Shown piece by piece: positions 17,020 through 24,904 of a DNA stretch of 64,000 nt; the first letter of the stretch is position 1; every line of letters starts with the position of its first letter. Both the position numbers and the translations under genes were made by a program. This stretch comes from Pseudomonas sp. IPO3778 (GTDB lineage Bacteria > Pseudomonadota > Gammaproteobacteria > Pseudomonadales > Pseudomonadaceae): positions 1-64,000 of the forward strand of contig NZ_JACARC010000042.1 in the NCBI RefSeq assembly GCF_013386825.1, in the 5' to 3' direction. The notes under the pieces were generated by a model. That model had not been told where the DNA came from. It worked only from the letters and a program-made list of their open reading frames with translations, and ran no database searches.

Positions 17020-18156
17020 ATGGTAGTCAAGGTCCTGGTGGTGGACGATTCGGGTTTCTTCCGCCGCCGCGTCTCGGAAATTCTTTCATCGGATTCCAAT
17101 ATCCAGGTGGTCGGCACGGCCACCAACGGCAAAGAGGCGATCGACCAGGCACTGGCCCTCAAGCCGGACGTGATCACCATGGACTACGAGATGCCGATGA
17201 TGGACGGCATCACGGCAGTGCGGCACATCATGCAGCGCTGCCCGACGCCGGTGTTGATGTTCTCCTCGCTGACCCACGAAGGCGCCCGGGTAACCCTGGA
17301 TGCGCTGGACGCCGGCGCGGTGGACTTCCTGCCGAAGAATTTCGAAGACATCTCGCGCAACCCCGAGAAGGTCAAGCAGATGCTCTGCGAGAAGGTGCAC
17401 AGCATCTCCCGCAGTAACCGTCGCAGCCTGTTCAGTGCGCCGGCGCCGGCGCCCGCGCCTGTTGCCCCGCCACCGCCACCGGCGGCGCCGAGCACCTTTG
17501 GTCGCCCGGCACCTGCGCCCGTTGTCACGCGTCCGGCTGCCGCCCCTGTGCGTGCGGCTGCACCCACGGCGCATTCACCGGCACCCAAGCGCAAAGCCTA
17601 CAAGCTGGTGGCTATCGGCACGTCCACGGGCGGTCCGGTGGCCTTGCAGCGGGTATTGACCCAACTGCCGGCCAACTTCCCGGCCCCGATCGTATTGATC
17701 CAGCACATGCCTGCCGCGTTCACCAAGGCCTTTGCCGAGCGTCTGGACAAGCTGTGCCGCATCAGCGTCAAGGAAGCCGAGGATGGCGACATTCTGCGTC
17801 CGGGCCTGGCGCTGCTGGCCCCGGGCGGCAAGCAGATGATGGTGGACGGCCGTGGGGCGATCAAAATCCTGCCGGGTGACGAGCGCCTTAACTACAAGCC
17901 GTGTGTGGATATCACCTTCGGTTCCGCGGCGAAGTCCTACGGTGACAAAGTTCTGGCGGTGGTGCTGACCGGCATGGGCGCCGACGGACGCGAAGGCGCA
18001 CGCCTGCTCAAGCAGGGCGGCAGCGCGATCTGGGCCCAGGACGAAGCCAGCTGCGTGATCTATGGCATGCCCATGGCCATCGTCAAAGCCGACCTGGCCG
18101 ACGCCGTCTACAGCCTGGACGACATCGGCAAGCACCTGGTGGAGGCCTGCCTCTAA
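17020..18156 (+). CDS. cheB: Chemotaxis methylesterase CheB
   Basis: Receptor-modifying enzyme (378 residues) that removes methyl groups from chemoreceptors when phosphorylated. The receiver domain has D10 and phosphoacceptor D55 (TMDYEMPMMDG). An Ala/Pro-rich linker (about 140-185) leads to the esterase domain with IGTSTGGPVAL (Ser), IQHMPAAF (His) and GMGADGREGA (Asp). The ATG at 17020 with GGAG 6 bases before is used; the frame is open further upstream inside cheA. The stop touches the motC start. No cheR is in the window. Confidence 0.97.
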   Translation: MVVKVLVVDDSGFFRRRVSEILSSDSNIQVVGTATNGKEAIDQALALKPDVITMDYEMPMMDGITAVRHIMQRCPTPVLMFSSLTHEGARVTLDALDAGAVDFLPKNFEDISRNPEKVKQMLCEKVHSISRSNRRSLFSAPAPAPAPVAPPPPPAAPSTFGRPAPAPVVTRPAAAPVRAAAPTAHSPAPKRKAYKLVAIGTSTGGPVALQRVLTQLPANFPAPIVLIQHMPAAFTKAFAERLDKLCRISVKEAEDGDILRPGLALLAPGGKQMMVDGRGAIKILPGDERLNYKPCVDITFGSAAKSYGDKVLAVVLTGMGADGREGARLLKQGGSAIWAQDEASCVIYGMPMAIVKADLADAVYSLDDIGKHLVEACL

Positions 18157-18896
18157 TGGATGTATTGAGCCTGATTGGCATCATCATGGCGTTTGTCGCG
18201 ATTATCGGCGGCAACTACCTCGAAGGCGGCCACCTGGGCGCGCTGGCCAACGGCCCTGCGGCGTTGATCGTGATCGGCGGTACGGTGGGCGCGGCGTTGC
18301 TGCAGTCGCCCATGAGCTCGTTCAAGCGCGCCATGCAGATCCTCATCTGGATTATTTTCCCGCCACGGGTCGACCTGCCAGGCGGCATCGACCGCGTGGT
18401 CAACTGGAGCCTCACGGCGCGCAAGGAAGGCCTGCTGGGCCTGGAAAGCGTGGCTGATGCCGAGCCCGACAGCTACGCACGCAAAGGCCTGCAATTGCTG
18501 GTGGACGGGGCCGAGCCGGAAGCGATTCGCAGCATCCTGGAAGTGGACTTCTACACCCAGGAAAGCCGCGACATCAACGCTGCCAAAGTCTTTGAAAGCA
18601 TGGGCGGCTACGCGCCGACCATCGGCATCATCGGTGCGGTGATGGGGCTGATCCACGTGATGGGCAACCTGGCCGATCCGTCGCAACTGGGCAGCGGTAT
18701 TGCGGTGGCGTTCGTTGCCACCATCTACGGCGTGGCCAGTGCCAACCTGGTGTTGTTGCCGGTGGCCAGCAAGCTCAAGTCGATCGCCATGCGCCAGTCG
18801 CGGTATCGCGAGATGTTGCTCGAGGGCATCCTCTCGATTGCCGAGGGTGAAAACCCACGCTCCATCGAACTGAAGCTCCAGGGCTTCATGGATTGA
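18156..18896 (+). CDS. motC: Flagellar stator subunit MotC
   Basis: MotA/TolQ/ExbB-type proton channel subunit (246 residues) of the second stator of pseudomonads. Hydrophobic segments lie near 1-20, 30-50, 150-170 and 185-205; the cytoplasmic loop and GGYAPTIGIIGAVMGLIHVM are typical of MotA. The ATG overlaps the cheB stop by one base. A REPIN of about 130 bases sits between motC and its partner motD. Confidence 0.95.
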   Translation: MDVLSLIGIIMAFVAIIGGNYLEGGHLGALANGPAALIVIGGTVGAALLQSPMSSFKRAMQILIWIIFPPRVDLPGGIDRVVNWSLTARKEGLLGLESVADAEPDSYARKGLQLLVDGAEPEAIRSILEVDFYTQESRDINAAKVFESMGGYAPTIGIIGAVMGLIHVMGNLADPSQLGSGIAVAFVATIYGVASANLVLLPVASKLKSIAMRQSRYREMLLEGILSIAEGENPRSIELKLQGFMD

Positions 18897-18938
18897 TGAT
18901 GGATATCGATACGGCTTCCCGCTGGCGAACGGGCTTTT

Positions 18939-19070
18939 TGTGGCGAGCGAGCTTGCTCGCGTCGGGTTGCGCAGCAGCCCCAACACGGGCTACTCGGTTT
19001 CGGCAGGAGAGCAGCGGTGAGCTTGTTGGGGCCGCTTCGCGCCCCAGCGCGAGCAAGCTCGCTCGCCACG
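18939..19070. repeat. REPIN between motC and motD
   Basis: TGTGGCGAGCGAGCTTGCTC on the left faces GAGCAAGCTCGCTCGCCAC on the right, with inner GC-rich arms. It splits two genes whose products work in a fixed ratio, so readthrough or a separate promoter must serve motD. Confidence 0.85.
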
Positions 19071-19104
19071 GTGAGCCCTATACTCAAAAACTCGGGGAGG
19101 TTCT

Positions 19105-19992
19105 GTGAGCCGTCGCCGTCGCGAACCTGAAGAACACGTCAATCATGAACGCTGGCTGGTGTCCTATGCCGACTTCATCACGCTGCTGTTCGCGTTTTTT
19201 GTGGTGATGTATTCCATTTCCTCGATCAACGAGGGCAAGTACAAAGTCATTTCCCAGGCGCTGATCGGCGTGTTCAGCGACGCAGACCGCTCCCTCAAGC
19301 CGATCCCGATCGGCGAAGAACGCCCCAAGACCGTGACCCCGGCCAAGCCGCTGGTCAACGACAGCGATGAAACCGCGGCCGGCATCGGGGGCACCAGCGA
19401 CCCGCTGAAAAGCATCGCCGATGACATCAGCGCGGCCTTTGGCGACCTGATCAGCTCCAACCAGATGACCGTGCGCGGCAATGAGTTGTGGGTGGAAATC
19501 GAGCTTAATTCCAGCCTGCTGTTTGCCAGCGCCGATGCGATGCCCAGCGACCAGGCGTTCACCATCATCGACAAGGTGGCGGCGATCCTCAAACCGTTTG
19601 AAAACCCGGTCCACGTTGAAGGCTTCACCGATAACCTGCCCATCAGCACGGCGCAGTACCCGACCAACTGGGAGCTGTCTTCGGCCCGTGCCGCGAGCAT
19701 TGTACGAATGCTCGCGATGCAGGGCGTGAACCCCGGGCGCCTGGCGTCGGTGGGCTACGGCGAGTTCCAGCCGGTGGCCAATAACGCCACGGCGGAAGGC
19801 CGCGCGCGCAACCGTCGGGTGGTGCTGGTGGTGTCGCGCAACCTGGATGTGCGCCGCAGCCTGACGGGCACCGGCACCGCCAATGCAACACCGGATGCCG
19901 CCTTGAAGCGGGCTGGCACACAAACTGCACCAGCGCCCGTAAAGGCGCCGGTTCGCGGGAGTGCCGTCAATTCTCCGTCACCGGCTCTATAA
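19105..19992 (+). CDS. motD: Flagellar stator subunit MotD
   Basis: MotB-type stator subunit (295 residues) that anchors MotC to peptidoglycan. One membrane helix holds the proton-carrying aspartate (SYADFITLLFAFFVVMYS, D23), and an OmpA-like domain covers about 130-255 (VEGFTDNLPISTAQYPTNWE, then GYGEFQPVANNATAEGRARNRR). The tail is Ala/Pro-rich. Start is GTG at 19105 with GGGGAGG 4 bases before it. Confidence 0.95.
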   Translation: MSRRRREPEEHVNHERWLVSYADFITLLFAFFVVMYSISSINEGKYKVISQALIGVFSDADRSLKPIPIGEERPKTVTPAKPLVNDSDETAAGIGGTSDPLKSIADDISAAFGDLISSNQMTVRGNELWVEIELNSSLLFASADAMPSDQAFTIIDKVAAILKPFENPVHVEGFTDNLPISTAQYPTNWELSSARAASIVRMLAMQGVNPGRLASVGYGEFQPVANNATAEGRARNRRVVLVVSRNLDVRRSLTGTGTANATPDAALKRAGTQTAPAPVKAPVRGSAVNSPSPAL

Positions 19993-20043
19993 CCCCATGC
20001 TATTTCTCGGTCGAGCCTGTGCCTGCCGGGAGGAACAATCCGA

Positions 20044-20832
20044 ATGAGAGTCTGGGCAGTTGCCAATCAAAAGGGTGGTGTCGGTAAAACCACCACGTCC
20101 ATCGCCTTGGCCGGCTTGCTGGCCGAGGCCGGCAAGCGCGTGGTCGTGGTCGACCTGGATCCCCACGGCTCCATGACCAGCTATTTCGGCTACGACCCGG
20201 ATGCCCTGGAGCACAGTTGCTACGACCTGTTCCTGCACAAAGGCAGCGTGCCAGCTGACTTGCCGGGCCAGCTGATGCTGCCCACCAGCAATGACAAGAT
20301 CTCGCTGTTGCCGTCCAGCACCGCCCTGGCCACCCTTGAGCGCCAGTCGCCGGGGCAGAGCGGCCTGGGCCTGGTGATCGCCAAGACCCTGGCGCAGCTG
20401 TGGCAGGACTTCGACTACGCCATCATCGACAGCCCGCCGTTGCTGGGCGTGCTGATGGTCAACGCCCTTGCTGCGAGCCAACAACTGGTGATCCCGGTGC
20501 AGACCGAGCACCTGGCCGTCAAAGGCCTGGAGCGCATGGTCAGCACCCTGGCGATGATCAACCGTTCGCGCAAACAGGCGCTGCCGTTCAGCATCGTGCC
20601 GACCCTGTTTGACCGGCGTACCCAGGCCTCCCTCGGCACCTTGCGTGTGTTGCGCGATGCGTATCCGGACACCATCTGGCAGGGCTATATCCCGGTGGAC
20701 ACGCGCCTGCGGGATGCCAGCCGGGCCGGGCTGACGCCTTCGCAGTTCGACGGTAAAAGCCGTGGTGTGCTGGCGTACCGGGCGTTGCTCAAACACCTGT
20801 TGTCCCAGCAACTTGTGGCGCAGGTGGCGTGA
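20044..20832 (+). CDS. parC: ParA-like ATPase ParC for polar chemotaxis arrays
   Basis: ParA/MinD-type ATPase (262 residues). The deviant Walker A KGGVGKTTT is at about 10-18, VVVDLDPHGSMTSYFG and IIDSPP follow. Its place between motD and a CheW-like gene is that of the ParC protein known to position chemotaxis arrays at the pole in Vibrio and Pseudomonas, not of the chromosome-partition ParA. Role is inferred from context and family. Confidence 0.85.
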   Translation: MRVWAVANQKGGVGKTTTSIALAGLLAEAGKRVVVVDLDPHGSMTSYFGYDPDALEHSCYDLFLHKGSVPADLPGQLMLPTSNDKISLLPSSTALATLERQSPGQSGLGLVIAKTLAQLWQDFDYAIIDSPPLLGVLMVNALAASQQLVIPVQTEHLAVKGLERMVSTLAMINRSRKQALPFSIVPTLFDRRTQASLGTLRVLRDAYPDTIWQGYIPVDTRLRDASRAGLTPSQFDGKSRGVLAYRALLKHLLSQQLVAQVA

Positions 20833-20848
20833 TGACCCTAAACAGCCC

Positions 20849-20886
20849 TGTAGGAGCCTGGCTTGCCAGCGATGCAGACGCCGCGG
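20849..20886 (+). repeat. Single, decayed REP sequence
   Basis: TGTAGGAGCCTGGCTTGCCA followed by GCGATG is one REP arm; the facing arm downstream (GGGCTCCCGATT) is degenerate. It lies between parC and parP. Confidence 0.55.
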
Positions 20887-20983
20887 TTTTCCTGACAAAA
20901 CGGGCTCCCGATTCAAGTCCGGACCCCCACAGGCCGATAACCTCTGAATACAGGGTTGATGGGGCTTGCGCGTGGGCATACCG

Positions 20984-21793
20984 ATGAACCGTCCCGTTGA
21001 TTTCAAGACCCGGCCGCAACTGGCGCTGGAGTCCTATCTGGACGCCTTGCTGCAAGACGCGACCGAGGAAATGCCGGAACCGATTCTGATCCTCGATGAA
21101 GTTATCGAGCCATCACCTGCGGCCCTGGACGAGTTTCAGCTGGCGGTCCTGGAAGAACAGGCCCGTGATGCGTTGGTGCTGCCCCTGGTGGTTCCGGTAC
21201 CGGTTGCCGTGCCTGCACCCGTCGCGCCTGTGGTGATCGCGCCCGTGGTGGTGGAACCGGTGGTCGAGGTTCACCTCCCGCCAAGCATCACCCCGCCGCC
21301 GGTGCAGGGCGATGGTCGTCCGGCGTGGGCGGCCGAGCCGTTTGAATGTTTGCTGTTCGACGTCGCCGGGCTGACCCTGGCGGTGCCGCTGGTGTGCCTG
21401 GGTTCGATCTACTCCCTGGAAGGCCAGGAATTGACGCCGTTGTTCGGACAGCCGGAATGGTTCCTCGGGATCCTGCCGAGCCAGCAGGGTAACTTGAAGG
21501 TATTGGACACTGCGCGCTGGGTGATGCCCGACCGTTACCGCGACGATTTCCGCCAGGGCCTGCAGTACGTCATCTCGGTCCAGGGCTACGAGTGGGGGCT
21601 GGCGGTGCATCAAGTCAGCCGCTCGTTGCGCCTGGACCCCAATGAAATCAAATGGCGCAGCCACCGGGGCCAGCGGCCATGGCTGGCGGGCACCGTGATC
21701 GAACACATGTGCGCGTTGCTGGATGTCGCCGAATTGGCAGAGTTGATTGCCAGCGGCGCGGTAAAGGATATGCCGCTCAACAAACGCACTTGA
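20984..21793 (+). CDS. parP: CheW-like array protein ParP
   Basis: Protein of 269 residues with an N-terminal region ending in a Val/Pro-rich linker (about 65-110) and a C-terminal CheW-like domain (FECLLFDVAGLTLAVPLVCLG to the end). This layout fits ParP, which binds ParC and the tip of CheA and receptors to hold arrays at the pole. No strong ribosome site marks the ATG at 20984; a TTG 18 bases upstream is possible. Cytoplasmic. Confidence 0.85.
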   Translation: MNRPVDFKTRPQLALESYLDALLQDATEEMPEPILILDEVIEPSPAALDEFQLAVLEEQARDALVLPLVVPVPVAVPAPVAPVVIAPVVVEPVVEVHLPPSITPPPVQGDGRPAWAAEPFECLLFDVAGLTLAVPLVCLGSIYSLEGQELTPLFGQPEWFLGILPSQQGNLKVLDTARWVMPDRYRDDFRQGLQYVISVQGYEWGLAVHQVSRSLRLDPNEIKWRSHRGQRPWLAGTVIEHMCALLDVAELAELIASGAVKDMPLNKRT

Positions 21794-21865
21794 TAACAAG
21801 CGCAGCGCGCTGGCGCTGCCCAAGAACACACACCGTAACCAACGGTATTTGAAGGGGTCTGGAGT

Positions 21866-22351
21866 ATGAACAAGTCAGTGTCCGCACAAGGTCTGGTGGA
21901 TGATCCCATCCTGCAATGGGTCACCTTCAAGCTGGACAACGAGTCCTACGGCATCAACGTGATGCGTGTGCAGGAAGTGCTGCGCTACACCGAGATCGCC
22001 CCGGTTCCGGGTGCCCCAAGCTACGTGCTGGGCATCATCAACCTGCGCGGCAACGTGGTGACCGTGATCGACACTCGCCAGCGTTTTGGCCTGGTGCCGA
22101 CCGAAGTCAATGACAACACCCGCATCGTGATCATCGAAGCCGACAAGCAAGTGGTCGGGATCATGGTCGACAGCGTGGCGGAAGTGGTTTACCTGCGCCA
22201 ATCTGAAGTCGAGACCGCGCCGAACGTCGGCAACGAAGAATCGGCCAAGTTCATCCAGGGTGTCTGCAACAAGAACGGCGAACTGCTGATTCTGGTTGAG
22301 CTGGACAAGATGATGAGCGAAGAAGAGTGGCAGGACCTGGAGAATATCTGA
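21866..22351 (+). CDS. cheW: Chemotaxis coupling protein CheW
   Basis: Adaptor (161 residues) linking receptors to CheA. The CheW domain fills the protein: ILQWVTFKLDNESYGINVMRVQEVLR, VLGIINLRGNVVTVIDTRQRFG and VDSVAEVVYL are canonical. GGGGTCTGGAG lies before the ATG. The next gene starts immediately after the stop. Confidence 0.97.
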   Translation: MNKSVSAQGLVDDPILQWVTFKLDNESYGINVMRVQEVLRYTEIAPVPGAPSYVLGIINLRGNVVTVIDTRQRFGLVPTEVNDNTRIVIIEADKQVVGIMVDSVAEVVYLRQSEVETAPNVGNEESAKFIQGVCNKNGELLILVELDKMMSEEEWQDLENI

Positions 22352-22747
22352 TTGTTCCTAGAGGTAGCGGTGATCGTCCTGGCCATCCTATGGGCCGGGA
22401 CCCTGGGCTTCCTGCTGCGCTACGTGCGCCGGCAACGGGAATTGGCCACTCAACAGGTCGAGCGCGACGCCGTGCGTGACCGGCGCATTCTGGAATTGGT
22501 CAAGCGGGTCGACCACTTCCAGCAGAGCGCGGTGCGTGTGGGGGACGAAGTGCACGAGCTGCGTTCGGTGCTGGCGCCATTGCCGGACAAGTTGTCGGCG
22601 CTGGAACAGCGTGACCCGTCGAGCCTGTCATTTGCCCAGGCGGCAAAGCTGGTGGGCATGGGCGCCACGGTGGATGAGCTGACCCAGTCCTGCGGGTTGA
22701 CCCAGGCTGAGGCGCAGTTGATGAGCAAGTTGCACAAGAACGGCTGA
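22352..22747 (+). CDS. DUF2802 protein of the chemotaxis cluster
   Basis: Small protein (131 residues) with one N-terminal membrane helix (about 3-22) followed by a charged, probably coiled-coil stretch (about 23-70) and a C-terminal part resembling a DUF2802 helix-turn-helix (LSFAQAAKLVGMGATVDELTQSCGLTQAEAQLM). It starts at TTG directly after the cheW stop. Genes of this type regularly close the che run in pseudomonads; the function is unknown to me. Confidence 0.85.
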   Translation: MFLEVAVIVLAILWAGTLGFLLRYVRRQRELATQQVERDAVRDRRILELVKRVDHFQQSAVRVGDEVHELRSVLAPLPDKLSALEQRDPSSLSFAQAAKLVGMGATVDELTQSCGLTQAEAQLMSKLHKNG

Positions 22748-22754
22748 AGGTTAC

Positions 22755-22782
22755 GAGCTGCAAGCGGGTTTGCCTGCAGCTT
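22755..22782. terminator. Hairpin between convergent genes
   Basis: AGCTGCA at 22756-22762 faces TGCAGCT at 22775-22781 across 12 bases. It lies just after the DUF2802 gene and touches the stop of the convergent ATPase gene. There is no long T-run, so it is only a possible two-way terminator. Confidence 0.35.
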
Positions 22783-23944
22783 ATAGCTGATGCCGGTTGC
22801 TCAGCCATTCGGCCATGGTCGAGTCCTCCAGGGCGTATTCGCCACGGTTGGCTTTCCAGACCAATTCCTTTTCCCGCAGCACTTCCAGTGCTTTCTGCAC
22901 GTTGGGCGTGCTGGCGTTCGGTTCCGCCTGGGCCAACTCCAATTTGCTGTTCACATCCTGGAAGGTTTTTTCCGCAAACGGGGAGAACGCTTGCTTGCCC
23001 AGGGTTCGTTCGCCCATCACTTCCAGGACTGCTTGTTGCAAAGGGGACAGGTCGTTGTAGGCGCTCTCGTAGTCGCTCCAGATCCCGGCCTGGTGATTGA
23101 GGGCCCCTGTTCTCAGCAATTCGCCAAGGTTGCTGGCCTCGCCCAGGCCCACGCTCACTTCGGTCAATAGTGTGTTGAGCATTTCCGGGCGTCGGCCGAC
23201 GAGCTGGAACGCGTAGTCCATGTCCTCAAGGTTGAACTGGTTGCTCGCCGCCAGGCGCTGGTTCCACAGGTCCGTCACGAACTCGACGTAATCCCGGCTC
23301 AGCAGGGGGAACGGCGTGATGTGGGCACCGAAGAAGGGTTGTTTGCTCTTGAGTACCAGGTTGGCCAGTTTGTCCCGGCTGGACCCGGTGAACACCAGGC
23401 GCAGGCCGTCTGCGGTGGTGCCGCCGTTGAGATGATCCCGTGCCGCCTTGAGGGCAAACATTGCGTTTACGCCATTTTCGCTGTTGAGGGCATGCTGGGC
23501 TTCGTCCACGATCAGCACGATCATCTGCCCCGAGACCTGGTGCAGCACGTCCAGGGCGTGGCTGAGCGTCGTGCCGGCGGGCAGTTGAGGCTTGGTGAAA
23601 TCCCAACTCAGGGTGCGCAGCAAGCTGATCTTGTCGATACCGGCTTTCTTGGCCGCTTTGCTCACGGCGCTTTCGAATTCGCCCAGGGCTTTGCCGATGG
23701 CGCCGGAAATCAGCGCGGCGGGGTCGATTTCGCGGTTCATCCACAGGTCCACATAAACCGGCAGCCAGCCGCGAGCCTTGCATTCGGGGATGAGGTCGTT
23801 GCGCAGGAACGTGCTCTTGCCGGTACGGCGAGGGGCCGCGAGGAACATGCCGGAGCTGTAATCGGCAAATGACTCGCCCGCCAAATCACGGGCGAGGGCT
23901 TCGGCGAGTAGCTTTCGACTGAGGATCGGGCGGGTCGGGCTCAT
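22781..23944 (-). CDS. AAA-type ATPase of unknown function
   Basis: Single-chain ATPase (387 residues). Walker A is APRRTGKSTFLRND (about residues 37-50), Walker B is MIVLIVDEAQHAL (about 136-148), and sensor-1-like VFTGSSRDKL follows near 185. After a helical region, the last 100 residues look like a winged-helix domain (SPLQQAVLEVMGERTLG ... VQKALEVLREKELV). The layout resembles archaeal-type/orphan AAA ATPases related to the AAA_16/DUF234 group. It has no operon partner; the flagellar neighbours may be chance. Function not assigned. Confidence 0.75.
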   Translation of the reverse strand: MSPTRPILSRKLLAEALARDLAGESFADYSSGMFLAAPRRTGKSTFLRNDLIPECKARGWLPVYVDLWMNREIDPAALISGAIGKALGEFESAVSKAAKKAGIDKISLLRTLSWDFTKPQLPAGTTLSHALDVLHQVSGQMIVLIVDEAQHALNSENGVNAMFALKAARDHLNGGTTADGLRLVFTGSSRDKLANLVLKSKQPFFGAHITPFPLLSRDYVEFVTDLWNQRLAASNQFNLEDMDYAFQLVGRRPEMLNTLLTEVSVGLGEASNLGELLRTGALNHQAGIWSDYESAYNDLSPLQQAVLEVMGERTLGKQAFSPFAEKTFQDVNSKLELAQAEPNASTPNVQKALEVLREKELVWKANRGEYALEDSTMAEWLSNRHQL

Positions 23945-24027
23945 GACGTTATCCTGAACTATCGGGTTCGAGATAATTTATACCATGAAAGATATAATTG
24001 CTATACATCAGCGGCTGCGGCTTCCCG

Positions 24028-24411
24028 CTATAGCGAGTTGGTGCCTTTCTTTGGGCAAGGATAATGTTCGGTAATTGCACCCCTGACCAGCCGGGCCGTG
24101 CCGCCTCGCTCTGCCGCAGGGTATTTCTTGCTGTACGCCAGAACCCTATCGACCAAACGCCCTGGCTCCAAGCTTTCCGGCAGGCAAAGGCGGCGGTTTC
24201 TGGGGGTGAATTCGTCCAGGTATTCCAGTGTTCTCAGTACGCCGGTGGTGATGCCAAGGCAATAGGCTGACGCGTAGGAAGGTGGCGCATCCGGCGACAT
24301 TTCCCTGGCTTCGCGACAGGCCGCAAGGTATTCATGGGCCTCGTTGCTGGCCGTTGCCGTCAGGGAAAACACACAGAGACTCAGTGCTACCAGGATTGAA
24401 GTCCGTTTCAA
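24028..24411 (-). CDS. Rap1a/Tai-family secreted protein
   Basis: Protein of 127 residues with a signal peptide (MKRTSILVALSLCVFSLTATAS). The mature part shows the Rap1a/Tai pattern: YLAACREA, YCLGITTGVL, a Cys followed by PESLEPGRLVDRVLAYSKKYP, and ITEHYPCP near the end, giving conserved cysteines. Known Rap1a proteins neutralise type VI amidase effectors in the periplasm, but no effector or secretion gene lies nearby, so the role is open. It starts at TTG with GGAG upstream. Confidence 0.75.
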   Translation of the reverse strand: MKRTSILVALSLCVFSLTATASNEAHEYLAACREAREMSPDAPPSYASAYCLGITTGVLRTLEYLDEFTPRNRRLCLPESLEPGRLVDRVLAYSKKYPAAERGGTARLVRGAITEHYPCPKKGTNSL

Positions 24412-24485
24412 CTGCCGTGCTCCGGGATTAAGGGGTCGCGACAGATTAATTCCCAGTTGTTACGGCTTAATGTGGGCAAATCAAG

Positions 24486-24574
24486 TGTGGGAGCGGGCTT
24501 GCTCGCGAAAGCGCTGGATCAGTCACAGATGTATTGACTGATACGCTGCATTCGCGAGCAAGCCCGCTCCCACA
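24486..24574. repeat. REPIN
   Basis: TGTGGGAGCGGGCTTGCTCG on the left mirrors CGAGCAAGCCCGCTCCCACA on the right. Its right end touches the stop codon of the FlhB-like gene. Confidence 0.85.
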
Positions 24575-24904
24575 TTAATAATCGTCGCCTCTTTCCGTCA
24601 CATCCCGCTCCAACGGCCCCGCATCCGGGTCGTATCCCACCGGGAACTTGCCCTTCAACGTCCAGGCAAACGCGATGATCTCGGCGATGGTGCGGTACAG
24701 CTCCTCGGGGATGCTGTCGCCCAATTCCATGCGCGCCAGTAATTTGACCAGCTCGGCATTTTCGTAAATCGGTACTTCATTTTCCCGGGCCAGTTTCAGG
24801 ATGGCTTCGGCCAGGGCGTCGTCGCCCTTGGCGGTCAGGGTCGGGGCTTGCTGGCCGTCGTATTTGAGGGCAATGGCCTGGCGCGGCGGGTTGGGGTTTT
24901 TCAT
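24575..24904 (-). CDS. Stand-alone FlhB C-terminal domain protein (FlhX-type)
   Basis: Protein of 109 residues equal to the cytoplasmic part of FlhB/EscU that follows the cleavage site: NPPRQAIALKY lines up with NPTHYAVALKY of FlhB, then ENEVPIYENAELVKLLARMELGDSIPEELYRTIAEIIAF. It has no membrane part and lacks the cleavage motif. Similar FlhX proteins can partly replace the FlhB C-terminal piece. The start overlaps the upstream gene as ATGA, so the two are coupled. Confidence 0.88.
   Translation of the reverse strand: MKNPNPPRQAIALKYDGQQAPTLTAKGDDALAEAILKLARENEVPIYENAELVKLLARMELGDSIPEELYRTIAEIIAFAWTLKGKFPVGYDPDAGPLERDVTERGDDY

Noticed and set aside
15486..17180. Long reverse-strand open frame (564 codons) opposite cheA
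   Set aside because: Antisense shadow of cheA; composition is skewed and no domain is visible.
23983..24072. Short open frame of 29 codons (MKDIIAIHQRLRLP) upstream of the AAA ATPase, opposite strand
   Set aside because: No ribosome site, too short, no family; it could be tested as a partner gene but nothing supports it.
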